64,000 nucleotides of DNA, taken from Symsagittifera roscoffensis (taxonomy: Eukaryota; Xenacoelomorpha; Acoela; Convolutidae). The stretch is taken from NCBI RefSeq assembly GCF_963678635.1, contig NC_087067.1, forward strand, positions 9,593,716 to 9,657,715, read 5' to 3'. The position numbers and the translations under genes were made by a program. The notes under the pieces are model-generated. The model saw nothing but the letters and a program-made list of their open reading frames with translations. It was not told where the DNA came from and ran no database searches. Positions 12,551 through 24,518 of the stretch are shown here, piece after piece; position 1 is the stretch's first letter; every line of letters begins with the position of its first letter.

Positions 12551-13375
12551 TGTGACATTCGACCAGAATGGACAAAACTGCAGATTGGATGAATTTGAAA
12601 TTTTAGCAGCTAACCTTCCGAATTGACGGTTTTAAGAGATTAACAACGTCATTGGGACGATTAGTCAAACGGTGAAGGTCAAGATATTCTGGTATTTTGA
12701 AATTTTAAAAATTCGAAGTGATGACGTAATAATTCTGGGAAGCGTCAAAAACCGCCATTTTGGAAGAAAACCAGAATAAAATCAGAACAACAATAGTTGC
12801 GGTAGCGATAACTACGAGAATTGTGATTGAAAAACGACAACGAATTGCAGAGTTAGCAGAGACCGCTCCGAGTTGCAACTATTGTGTCGCTACAATAGTT
12901 GCAAGGCCGTTCACAACAACGGTGAAGGGTAGAAGACAGCCTTCCGGAAGGAAGATAAGGACGCTATTTCCCCGGATTCAGGAATCCGGAGGGGTCTCGG
13001 GAGTTGAACTGAAACTCTTTTATATAAACTTTTAGCTTCCCGGTTATGTCTTGAATTGAATTTAATTAACATTTGAATTCATTTTGCAAGGATGAGTAGC
13101 TAAGAGTTGGGGGAAAGGGTTGATCCATCTTCGACGGAGATGATGATTTTTATCTACTGAACAAAAACAATAGTAATATAACAAGTAGTAGTAGCCCTGT
13201 TTTTAGGAGTGACCTCGTGGTCTGGGGATACTGAGACCCAGCCATGAGCTCACTAATTTTGCATGTAGTTAAGTTAATTAGAGTGTTTTGACCGAAGCCG
13301 AAAGCAGTAACGTTTTTGTCGACCCGATGTTAGAAAGACCACCAAAAGAACTGGCTTTGGTAGAGACGGTGAAAA
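12551..13375 (+). repeat. Putative 3' LTR of the plus-strand element
   Basis: It begins TGTGACATTCGACCAG directly after the purine-rich tract. The block 12,520-12,570 matches the reverse complement of 14,630-14,680, the same junction in the inverted element. Inside are a strong hairpin, CCGGATTC/GAATCCGG at 12,970-12,994, and TATATAAA at 13,021-13,028 that could serve as an LTR promoter. The right end is uncertain. I place it where sequence resembling the end of the giant frame starts. Confidence 0.45.
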
Positions 13376-13764
13376 TTCACAATAGCTTCTGCAGAAACAG
13401 AGAATCTAATGTAGATCCCCTACCTTGTTGTAAACAGAGGGCAGAAGAGCAGAAGTGTTGAAGGACTTCATTTATTCAGTGACTTTGAAAACAACGCAGA
13501 CGCGTTGGAAACGACTGAACCAGCAAACGAATGTTCTTCCACACTGGAGCCTCCGTCAGCTTTTGCGGAAATGAAACGGAATTTGCCGGAGAGCAACTCT
13601 CCGGGCAATTCAAAAGACAATGAACAAAGACTCCTCATAGAATCACCAAGGAGAAGGAGGATAGAAGGCACTGCCAGAGTACCCTTCTTGGGAACATTAC
13701 CCGAAGAAGAGTGGGAGGTACATCAACGAGACCATGAGAAAAGGACGGGAAGCAGATTGGACAG
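13376..13764 (+). pseudogene. Rearranged fragment of the giant ORF, left half
   Basis: The first about 90 nt copy 11,517-11,609 (the very end of the giant frame). They are joined at about 13,467 to a copy of 7,928-8,208 from its middle. The order is thus permuted relative to the intact element. The fragment stops at ACAG (13,761-13,764), where the inverted element begins. Its continuation is found at 24,570. It is nearly identical to the plus-strand copy at the nucleotide level, so it is much closer to that copy than to the minus-strand one. Confidence 0.8.
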
Positions 13765-14647
13765 TGTAACATTCGCCCAAATACTACACAGCGACGGAGC
13801 GTAGAAAAAGTACCTATTAACGACTGGCAGGCGTCAGTTACCTTAATCCTACTCGTTTTTCACATCTCGACCTTGCCAGTTGGTTTTCTGGTCTGTTTAG
13901 GGGTAAGTAAAAAGTTACTATTTTTAGGCCATCAGTCTAACGACTTTTGATCAGTTTTCGTTTACATACGAACACAACCACATAGCTGAGTCTCGGATCC
14001 TCAGACTACGTGATTGCCATTAAAAACACGGCTCGAACAACCTATTTTAATATGTTTTTGTGTGACAGTTCTATATTAAATCCATTGGAGATGGATTGAC
14101 CCTTTCCTCTTTCTAGCTACTCATATTCTAAAAAATCAAAAAATACCGGTGTTAATTCAGATTTCTACGACATCTAAGTAGCTACAAAGTCAGTTTTATA
14201 TAGTCCCTTCACATACAACAGTCTCTGGGGGACCAAGCCACCGCTCCCGTAACCTTCCTGAGATAACGTTCTTATCTCTTCCAATTTGTGGCACGGGAGG
14301 GTTCCGTGGAATATTCCTTCCCCACTGAAGCTTCCTTCTCCACTAATATCTACTGCTAAGAGTCTTATCGTGTGTTGTTGCCACGATAAGAGGCTTCGTA
14401 TTTCTCGTCTCTTGTGCGACCGTTTTCCACAAGATTTGTCGTTGTTCTGTTTTTTCGTCCTTTTTCGTCAAAATGGCCGTCTTTTTCTATTTCTCAGAAA
14501 TATTCACTCTTCGATCGAAATTTTGAAAATAAAAATTCCAGAATATTCCTACCCTCCTTCGCAATACTTTTTCGTTAATAAGGCCTTTATTCGTTTTCTT
14601 TCGTGTCGCCGGAAGGTTGCACTGTGCCTATCTGGCAGAATGGCACA
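13765..14647 (-). repeat. 3' terminal repeat (LTR-like) of the inserted element
   Basis: Read on the minus strand it starts TGTGCCATTCTGCC after a tract GTCCGGGGAGTA and ends GAATGTTACA, so it has TG...CA ends and is about 880 bp long. The opposite end of the insertion shares only its outer 52 bp, so the two terminal repeats have diverged strongly or the 5' one has been replaced. It contains an inverted CTTATCGTG/CACGATAAG pair near 14,360-14,395. Confidence 0.5.
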
Positions 14648-15454
14648 TACTCCCCGGACAAGTCCCGATCAATGTCCCTATTGATCGCATAACACCGGGT
14701 TATCGTCAAGTAGTGTTCCAGTTCTCTGTAATCAATCTTACAAATCGCATAAGAAAATGAAATTTATCTACTCCACCTCAACTCACTACGTGTTCACAAA
14801 TGGTATCGTACTACATTTCACTGCCTTTCAACATTTTCACAAAATTTGCACCATGAGGAGTGTCTTAGATAAAATTTCTTTTCTGACTACTTCCGTCGTC
14901 TTGCCATAAAACGCTCTTTGTGATTAAAAAGTGGGACGTGGCACGGCCATGCACCCGTTAAAATTAACTTAACATCACTCACCAAGTATAATCAGTTATT
15001 TATGCGGTCCTTTCAATATTAAAACTAAGAAACTCTGTGGCTAGGAAAGTTATTGAGTTATTCACCCTCTCGAGCGAGTTTACCCAAACTTACCATGTCG
15101 CCACACAGTGAAATTGTGTCTTACACAGGTTAAAAACTTCAGTCATGTTTAAATAGGTAAATATACTCACCTATGTTCTATATCTATATACATAAATAGT
15201 ATAACTAAAATTCTCTTTCAACAATTTTAACAATTGCAACACTTTTCAAAGTTTGGTTTGACCAAACTCAATCAAAACAAAAAGTTTAACAAGTTCAATA
15301 ATCAAACTTGGTTGATTGGTTCAAGTTTTAACACACAAAGACAATCAAGTTTTTTCTCCTTCTCTTCTCTTCTTGCTCACGTCTTCACTTGCTCTCTTCG
15401 TTCATCATCTTCACTCCATCGCTTCTCCATCCTGATCTTCAGCTTCGCTGTCTT
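14648..15454 (-). other. 3' untranslated region of the inserted element
   Basis: Non-coding. The part 15,025-15,112 resembles 12,072-12,158 in inverted orientation. Its length (about 0.8 kb) is close to that of the corresponding region of the plus-strand element. Confidence 0.5.
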
Positions 15455-18400
15455 CTAGGACTTTCTCAAGCATGTCCATGGAGTTGCGGGCCGTGCCCCA
15501 ACTCTCCTGTTCCACTGTTCCAACAGCCTCGGTTTGCAACAAGGTAGCAAGTCCACATTCACCTTTTGCACCCGGTTCCTGCAAAAAATGTTGTGAAGAT
15601 ATAGGCTCACATTTCTTTCTAGGTCAGCTCTTAAGACCTCTTTCTTCTCATCTTCAGTTACACAAGGCGCTCCAGCTACTCGCTTTACCGCCGTGGTGAC
15701 CGCGTTTTTGTGCGTCAGGAATGCTCTCTTATAGACTCCCGGTCCTATATCTAGCTGGAAAGATTGATAGGCTTCCGTGTTCCTTGGCATGTGACGCTTC
15801 GCGCGTTCATACATCCATGATGTCATCACTGCACGGAACCAAGGCATCAATCTTTGCCTTGACCATATTCTTTCAATGGCTTTGGGTATTCTCAGAACCT
15901 TGCAAGTGGTTCTGAAAAGATCCAATTCATGACTCATCTTCACGTTGCTCAGCTGTTCAGGAGTCGGCACGGCCGTCTCCTGTTCACTTGTGTCCGCGTT
16001 AGCCTCCAACCATCTCACTGCCAGCATGGCACTAACCACCACGATTGACACCTGTTGATTCTGATCGGGCAACTCTTCCACGTCCCATACTAGCATCAGA
16101 TTCCCGCGTTTGGGGTACCACAACGTCTGCGCCAAGCAGTGGCAAGGATACTCCCCATGGGTTCTCACTATATTCCTTCGGGTACGATACCCTGAGGCTC
16201 CCAGCAACGGTTCCACCTCCATAAGAATTCTGTGTAAATCGTCTTTCTCTTCTATGGTGGGGAATTCAGTGGGTAACGCTCCACTCGCTTTCTGCTTCTG
16301 GAACTCACTCACATTACCTTCGTTCAATCTCAGGAACTCTTCACCCACTACGTCTTGCAATTTGCCTTCAGATCTCTTCGGGACTGCCCGAAAGATCTTC
16401 GCCAACAAATCATATGACCTCTCCGACATTCTGGCCAACCTCACGCACTTTGGCACAGAGAAAAGTTGGTCAATCAACACCTGCTGCGTCCTCGCATCCA
16501 TCACCACCATGTGCGTAGGATACCTACTATTGCAATATGGTGCGGAGCTTGAACCCACCAGATATTTTGAACCAGTTGGTTTATGATATGCTTCACTATC
16601 CTTCAGATTCATTTCGTTTTCCAGAGCTTCTCGCCAGCCTCCGACCTTCTGCTCTGTCTGCAATGCTCCAGGGAATACTTCCACGCTGAGGGACGTCACT
16701 AGCTCATGGGCACGCTCCAGGCGCTCTAGCGATTCTATCGAACTCGTCATGCTACAAAATCCCAAGGCTGTGGTCAAGTTTACATCCGTCACCCCATGAC
16801 AGTCCGCGACTAACTCCATTCCACTCTTGTCCAACATGCTCAATCTTCCGTACAATCGTGCCAGTTGTCTATGCTGCTCGCTCAGCGTAATCAGGCAGTG
16901 CCCCAAGTTGCAAACATGTCCTTCCATCCCACTATGTTGAGCTAAGCATGTGCCTTGCTTCAACCAATTGCTCGATGGACCTTCCTCGGATAGCTCCGTG
17001 GATGGGTTGCTCTTCCGCTTTGTCAACCTCATGGCCAGCAGATGGTGTATCATGGCCAGATCATGTAGACTCGCGTCATCATTCAGGTCCAACGTGATAT
17101 CCGCCGTCATGTACCAGATTAAACCGGCGTTAGGATGAGGACACCAAGAAGGCTTCATGAGTTCCCACATCGTTACTAGACTGGTTTTCAAGGGACCGTC
17201 CCAAGAACCACAATCAAAACTCACTTGCCCCTTTAGCTCGGGAACCGAGGGTTCAACCACTCGTTCTTCTAAGATAATTCCCAGCTTGGGTTGTTCCACC
17301 ATCAGCATTCCAGTTTCTTTAATCCGTTCAACCCAGAAATTGAGTACTATGACTTGCTCATAGTCGAAGTACGCTTCCCTGGCTTCTTCATTCACGAAGG
17401 GATTTACGCCATCTCCGGTATGCCAAACACATATTGGAACGACTTCAGTTTCCCTAGTGTTGCAAAGTCTTTTTGCCCCCTGACTGCTTCAATCAACTCC
17501 CGGTTCACTTTCAATTCTTTGTTGGAATATCTTCTCACTTCTTCCAACTTGCGATAGCTCTCCATGTCATTCGACTCCCTATTTGGTACAGTCAACGGCA
17601 TATCCTGATATAGTTCCAGGAGTGCCCTAAGGAAGTTTCTTTCACAATCAACTCCCTTTTGCCGAATGATCTTTATGCATTCTTCCAAAACAGGAGTGGG
17701 GATACGATCCACCACGAACCTGACAAAGCAAAGAGCATCCTTACGCTTAGCCCATGCTATCGCAGAATCGTCTTTTGAAATCAACGCTCGCAGAGCTTCC
17801 ATCAACTCCAGCTCCTGTTCCCGTGATTTCGAATCATTACTGGCTTCATATTCCGCCTTCTTGATGCCCATCAAGCACCAAGCCAACCGTACTTGCAGGT
17901 CAGTTCTCGTGCACGGATGAGCCAGGTACGCTGCCACCGTCGCAGGTGCATGCATCGTCTCGTCGAAGTATATCTGGAGGGCCGCCCTCCAAGAAATTTC
18001 TAGTAGTTTTTTCAATCCGATTTCGTTCGCTTCAGAGAACATTACCGTGCCGTATTCTTTCCGATTTAAGTTAGAATTCTCCGTAAGCCCTTTCAGATAT
18101 TCCTGCATGGCTCGCTTCTCGCTCCAAGCCATCAGGTGCCCTCTCGCGGAGTTCTTCGCTTTCAACATCTCCACATAACCCCCTGCTGGATCTCCCATGT
18201 GGACCAATTCCGGCACAGTAACTCGACTGTACTCGACCACGTCGAGTTGTCCTTCCAGTTTCAACTTGGCCATGTTGGTTCGCGAGGGCCTGCAATCTTC
18301 AAGTCCTCCAGATCCACACTGACACTGACTGATGATCTCCATCTCTAGCTTAGTGTCTGCCAGGGTTCGTGCTGTCTTCTTTGATTTCATGGCTGTCGTG

Positions 18401-21400
18401 GTCAGACCTGCCAAGAGCACAGGGGGTATCAGATTCTCTTTTTCTCCCCCTGTCAGTGTCGTACCATCTCCTTGCCCGCACTCGCCTGAACGACCTGCGC
18501 TCGTCAGAGAGGCCACCACTGCGCTGGCTTTCGACTTCACCACTCTCGGGTTCACGGCTCGACTTCCTGTCTTCCCTTTTAGTCGCTTCAGCCCCTTTCT
18601 GGCTCGTTTGACAGGTAATTTCTTTGTGACCTGCTGATCATCGGTACTGTCTTCTGTAACTGACTCGGTCAGAACATCCGACTCCATGGAGTTCACTATT
18701 TTCTCCAAGACCTCACGCATGATGGGTTGGTTCAATCCCACCTTCATTATGGACTGCGTCCCATATCGTCGTATCACGTCCCATGACCTTTCCATGAAAT
18801 TCACTCGGCTCCAGGTTGCCCCTGTCTTGCCTTCTAACTCACTTTGATATCTCTCCCATTCCTCTTCCGTTAGCGTACTCAGGAAGGATACCCTCATTGA
18901 TTCTTCAATTTTTCTCCTCCTCGGTGACTCATGGAGCAATCTTTGCGGATCCCTGCTTCGGCACTCTCTCGCCTGACTTATTGGGTCCATCGGGGATAAG
19001 TCGGCCGACGCCTCCTTTGTGGGGGACATGAAAGACGATGGCGTCATTAGCAATAGACTCCCATCGACTTCCCCATCGTCGTCTTCACTGAACCGGTATT
19101 CTAGCAAGTCTCTCTCCAACGCTCCTAGATCCGTCTCACCCGGTTTTCCCGTCTTTCCCTCGATGTCGTTATCGTTATCGTCCTGATCCATCAATTCATC
19201 GTCATCTGCATCAGGTTTCGACTTGAGTCCTGAAGGGCCTTGTCGTGTGTCTGTGCCCGAATCCGGCCGCGCCGGTACGGTCATGTCTCCTGCGTGATAA
19301 AACAATTCATCGTTCACCAGGAATTCTACGGACTCCTCGCCATGTGGTGCCAGGTCCTCTATCGTTATGTATGAGCCTCCTCTGCTCTCCTTTGCCACTT
19401 CCAGCATCACTACTTTCGCTTCTCCTTACCACTTCAGTCTTGATAAGTCATCTGTGGGAGTATACACTTCGTTCCACATTTCAGCCGAGACCTCTGGTCT
19501 CCTGGAAGGTAGTGCCTTGATCTTTTTCCTACTCCAAGCATCAGGAAATGAGAAGTCAAACGTGTGCGCGGCTGCAACATTCCAGCTGATGAAGCGCGGC
19601 TCCATCCCTTCACTCCACTTCAGCATTCTCTTCTCTGCATCACGAGCTGCTCCGATGCGAGGGGCAATGAAGAGAGATGTGACTCCCAACAACACCCTGC
19701 GTATCGGTGGATATCGAGGGCATTGGTCCGGCAGCGGCCTGGACCCAGAAAGCCACGCTTGCTGGTTCTCTTTCGCGTGTGCGTAGGCTTCTGGCAAGAG
19801 TGGGACTCTCATAGCCGCTCCTGTATCCTTCACTACTGGTCTCAAATTCCAAAGCTTCGGGTTAAACTGGATGTGGGAAAGGTCCTCACGGCCCATTCGG
19901 CACTTGAAGTGGTTGTTGAATCCATCTACACCCAACCTGGCTCCGCTGTTCTTCCGAACAGCCTATCGTCGCTGGCCAGTCCTCTCCGCTCCCTCTGCTC
20001 TACCCAATTCAGCACGGAACAATCCATGACTGAGACCAGGTTGACATACAACACAGAATTCCTGTATGCCTTGACTTGCACGTCCGGGAACGCGAAAGAC
20101 ATCACCGCTCCATACACCACCGTAACGAATTCCCGCAGTCCGTGAATCAGAGCCAACGGATCGATCCGCATCATGACAGCCAAATCTGTCAGCAAGGGCA
20201 TGCCACAATACTGCTTACACTCACCCGCATCCGGCGCCACCTTATCTTCTCCCGTGACGCTTCTGTTCTGTTGCAAGAGGTATTGGAGCAGGAGAGTCCT
20301 CCAGTCTTTCATCTTCCTGAGCAAGGCGGTTTCCAACTGCGCATTGAACTCACGACTTGGTCCCTGGAGTTGTTCAGGGTAACGCAACAGCACAAGCAAA
20401 TCGCCCAGTCGACTGTAGGTCATGGCAATCAGAGTCAGGAGTCCATCCAATCTCAAATCTGCCAACGCTTGGGTGAAGAGGTTCGCCGGTCCCTTCACGA
20501 AATTTTCATGACCAAATGTCACGTATAGGGCTAGTATCAGGCCAATCGACAACTTCCTGATGTCTTTGACGAAACTCGCGATCAGGTTCCGAGATGCCCT
20601 CGGATAGCACGCCGACAGGAAGGATGGCGTCCATACTACTCCCATTCCACCCAAGATGGCATCAGATCGTTCATACTGTGCCCTCGTGGCTAACACGTCA
20701 GCTTGGAACTTGTCCAGTGACATCGTGTTTACGTCCTGCATCAATTTCAACATCATACCCCCAGCTTACTCCCGGGCATCAAACAAGTTCTTCAGATACA
20801 CGTGTATCTCTTTGATCACTGCCGGCGCATGCTCGAACGCGTCCTCGCCCAAGGTGCACAGCCTTGGTGACAAGTACAACCATACGTTGTTGTGCGGCTT
20901 TGTGCGCATTGCCATTGCCATGAGATCTTCTTCCGCTGACGTCATGTTCTTCCTGACTGTCCTGCCCTGCTCATTCTCGGCATGATCCATCTGTCTGAAC
21001 CATAGATCATCAGCCACCTGTTGTACTAACAGATGATCGTCATCTACCCCTGGTCTTAACTTCAGCAATCTGGCAAAGTTGGACAGCTCCAACCCCAGAA
21101 CCTCATCTAGCACCAACCGAGTTGTGCTACAATCTTTGAGTCCCTGTATGGCATTGGAAATGTCAGCCCAAACGGCAGGAAGCTCAGATCGGGACGGGTA
21201 GTAATTGTCTGGGTCTACCACTCTGTTCGGGGCAGGAATTATCACGTTGAACCGTCCCTCTGCTATCGTTGTGACCATCGTGTACACAAACTGAAGGGGT
21301 TCTGGCAATGCAGCGTACCCTGGTGACAACACAAAGACCACCTTCACTACATTTTGGGTAAAACGTTGTTTTGCCGCTGTTTCTACCTCAGCCATCGCCG

Positions 21401-22193
21401 AGAGCAATGTCATTATCGCCTCCCCTATGACCTCGTTGCTCGGGATCGACCCATCCGTCAGACGTGTCAACAAGCCCCTGCTTTGCAGATGATCATTTGA
21501 GCCTGCAACCACTATTACCTGCGGCTCCATACTGACCACCCTTCGCACACTTATCATCATGCCGATTGCTTGTCCCCAGTCCAATTTAGGTGCCGTCAAG
21601 AAAATCACATCGGGCCAAAAGAGAGAACGGGGCGTATAGAGATAATCGGAACTGGCCACAATCAGATACTTGGCACTTTCATATCTAAGGGATCATAAGC
21701 TGCAAACAGGCCGTCGCCTATTGGGGCCTTCAGTTTCCCATATCTCTTGTCATCTCCATCCACCGTGGTCGTTCGGGGGTAGTCCCTCGAATATTCGCCA
21801 GGCGTCTGACCGGGTGGTTTAGCAAACTGCCTGTACATCTTGTGATGCTTGTTATTAGGCTTGTTATCTGCCTGAAACTTGCCCTTGCGAGCAGGTGGCG
21901 TCAGTTCCCGGGCTCTCTGTCGGACGTCCGTAAGAGACCTGGTATTCAAAGGTCCAAAGGTATTGTCCTGAGGCAACCCATTCAAGTCTGCGTACTGGAG
22001 CGTAGTCGTGGAACTGAACTAGCAGCCAATCCACGCCCGGTATCCGATATAGTCGCGACACTGTGGGACTTTCTCCGCCCATCATTTTCATTGCGTCCTC
22101 CCGACACGTCAGGGTATTCATGTTCAACTTTGTGGTTATGTCCGTCTTGTACTGTCCCCAATGACTAGGGTCTGATCGGTTCCAGAGCAGCAC
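15455..22193 (-). pseudogene. Giant retroelement ORF of unknown function (minus copy)
   Basis: Seven open pieces tile 6.7 kb: 22193-21864, 21985-21662, 21659-20766, 20756-19926, 19935-19426, 19410-17404 and 17395-15455. They are separated by only six lesions. Two are single in-frame TAA codons (20,768-20,766 and 19,428-19,426). The others are one-base-scale shifts near 22,010, 21,664, 19,930 and 17,404. Near the N-terminus an SGNH-like module is visible: a Ser in IVASSDY, AGSNDH (GSND at 21,503-21,492), and DDDH near 21,046-21,031. The C-terminal third (17,395-15,455, 646 codons intact) has conserved Cys/His clusters, including GHVC, YPCHC and LPCCK. No known catalytic family is recognised beyond the SGNH-like part. 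Lesions do not coincide with those of the plus copy, so each decayed on its own. Confidence 0.75.
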
Positions 22194-22244
22194 ACTGCCT
22201 GGTTCAACTCAGCACACTGCCTGGTAAAAAGCAGTGATGATTCA

Positions 22245-22614
22245 GAAACAGATCAATAAAACTTAGTCTTAAAGAAAAAGACTTCCATCAATCGGAACGA
22301 TCCGAAAGAACAAAGCCCAGGACACAGTCTTCTCAAGTGAGTGTGTATTTGCCTAATACACCCACCGAGGTCTTCTTTTAGGTGTCCTGCGATTGCCCGA
22401 GCTGTCCTATTAAGTAGCTCAAGGCAACCTCTGATCGAAAATTTCTTAAGTCTAAGAAAAAGCTCCCCCACACCCGGACTGCTCCAAGTGCACGAGAGTA
22501 GGGAACAACTTTTCTTCTCAAGTGAGTGTGTATTTGCTTAATACACTCACCGAGGTCTTCCTTTATTTGTTCCCGGATTGCCCGAACTTTCCTATTAAGT
22601 AGCTCAAGGCAACC
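22245..22614. repeat. Two-unit tandem repeat of 185 bp with conserved hairpin
   Basis: Both units end in AAGTAGCTCAAGGCAACC (22,429 and 22,614). Each contains a stem-loop. In unit 2 GTGAGTGT pairs with ACACTCAC around TTGCT (22,522-22,550). Unit 1 has the same place with GTGTATT/AATACAC (22,337-22,365). Confidence 0.8.
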
Positions 22615-22822
22615 ACACAACCAAAATCACAATCAAAAAAAAATTTTGTTCGGGTACTCCTGATACACCCGATCTAGAATCCAAAGTTGATCACGAATTT
22701 CCGGGTCAAAATGGGCTCCTATGATCCTTATAAGCACGCCTAATATCCTAATATGATCTTTATTAAATGGATATTTCCCGTCTCCCAAATTGCCACAGAA
22801 GGTTTCCTCAAGCTTCTAACAA

Positions 22823-23350
22823 GGAGGGTTGCTAAGAAGTTTAAGTCACTCCGGAGGGTTATTTCGGAGGGTTGTTAAGACACTTAGCCTACCTCGGAGG
22901 GTTACTTCGGAGGGTACATTAATCACCCAAGTTACTTCGGAGGGTCCCCCTAAACTTATTAAGGAGGGCCAATAAGATGCTTAATATGCTCCGGAGGGTT
23001 ACTTCGGAGGGTACCTCCAAAATTTTCTAATTTCTGAACCTCACTTAGAAGGGCCTTCAATTAACTTCAGGAAGCGTCAAAACAAGCTAAATTCTCTATG
23101 GGGGCTGCTCTTAACTTCTTTGGATGATCTCGTGGAAATTTTCCACTAAGGAGGGTTGCTAAGGGGTTTAGCTGACTCTGGAGGGTTACTTCGGAGGGTT
23201 CTCCATAAATCAAGAAAAAAGGTTATGTTACCGCGATAAAAACTCCAAAAGCGGTCCACCTGACTTAAAACTAGGTTGGCTGACACGGTCAACCTCCCCA
23301 GTTGGATAAAAAGGTGTTTTGATAAAATTTTCTGCCGCTCGGAGGGTTAC
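22823..23350. repeat. GGAGGGT motif cluster in the element leader
   Basis: About twelve copies of GGAGGGT lie within roughly 530 bp, five of them in the longer form TTA(C/T)TTCGGAGGGT. In element (minus) orientation they read ACCCTCC. Spacing is irregular, so it is not a simple satellite. Confidence 0.8.
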
Positions 23351-24518
23351 CTGTGATTTGGACCCTCCGAACCAACAAATCCTAAAAAAAATTTCTTTTC
23401 CGAGATTATCAACCCAAAAACGATTGCGGTCCGGAAACGTGGTCTAAAGCGTCGACTTATGGTACCAAAATTATCCCAATCGGTTGGCTAGTCTTTGAGA
23501 AACTGCCAAAAACGTGTTTGTCCAAATGGGCTTTTTTCACCACCTATGTAGGTTCTGAGAAACTTTTTCCGCAATTCCTATTGAAAGTGCCTAAAAATAA
23601 TTGAAACGAGCGTAGTAGCCTTGTACGGCACTGGAATAATGCAAAAAACCGGACCAAAATTGGTTTGAAGACAAAAATTTGGCCAATAACTATCAAATTT
23701 GGTCCCTCCGATTCCTTCCTTTTCTAATCCTTAAGTCGTTAGCTCTATCCACGGAGCTAATCGGAGGGGTACTCAAGAATTTTTCTGGCAGCCGAGCACG
23801 TTATGCTAGCACGCTCCTAATACAAAAATTTTTTTTGCTCTAACTCTAAAAACTCAAAAACTTGATCCCCAAAACAGATTGACAAAATTCAGAAAATTAT
23901 CGAAATTTTGACCGAAAAATTTTGGTTTTTTCCAACTTTTACTGAGTCTTTTCTCACGCGGTTTCTTTAGTTAGGGGGATCGAACTACGTAGATACTCCC
24001 TATATAAAAGCTTTTTGCTGTTCGGAAAAGCTCGGATATCCAAAAATTTGGGGGTCTATAGTTTGTCAAAAATCAGTAATTTTCGACAAAACTTGGGTGT
24101 TTCTTGGGTGTAAATAGGAGATGAGTAATATATAGTGGGGACAATAATCTATTAGCAGTCGTTAATGAATATTACTATACCCTCCTTTACACCAAAATAC
24201 CCGAGTTAAGACCCTTAACTCGGAAATTTGTGATCGACGGAGGGTACAATCGGACCGCGCCAATCGTGCCCCCCACCTCTTAAGTTTTAATGAAATAGTA
24301 CCCGAACGATACTAAAATTGTTTCAACCATACCCAACAGTCGTTGTGGATGTTGTCCCTATATGTCCCTGTTGAGTGTGGAACACGTCGGTCAGCTTGCC
24401 ACTCTACCCTCCGGTCACCGGCAAAATCACCATTAACGTGCTTTAATACTCAAATTACACTCAAGGGAGGGTATCCAACCCTTCACCAAAACACACAATC
24501 TTTCTATCAGAAATGATA

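Larger units (their letters stand above)
22194..24518 (-). other. Long non-coding leader of the inserted element
   Basis: More than 2 kb precede the giant frame in element orientation without a credible coding frame. The stretch contains a two-unit tandem repeat with hairpins (22,245-22,614), a cluster of GGAGGGT motifs (22,823-23,350), and a perfect inverted repeat, CCCTCCGATT (23,704-23,713) against AATCGGAGGG (23,759-23,768). The 5' terminal repeat must lie at the right end, but its inner boundary cannot be placed because it no longer resembles the 3' one. Confidence 0.45.

Noticed and set aside
15455-22193. In-frame TAA codons and one-base shifts as programmed readthrough or frameshifting
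   Set aside because: The lesions lie at different places in the plus-strand copy, and no slippery site or common context is seen; decay explains them.
22823-23350. CRISPR-like array
   Set aside because: Spacing is irregular, the motif is only 7-14 nt, and the context is a eukaryotic retroelement.
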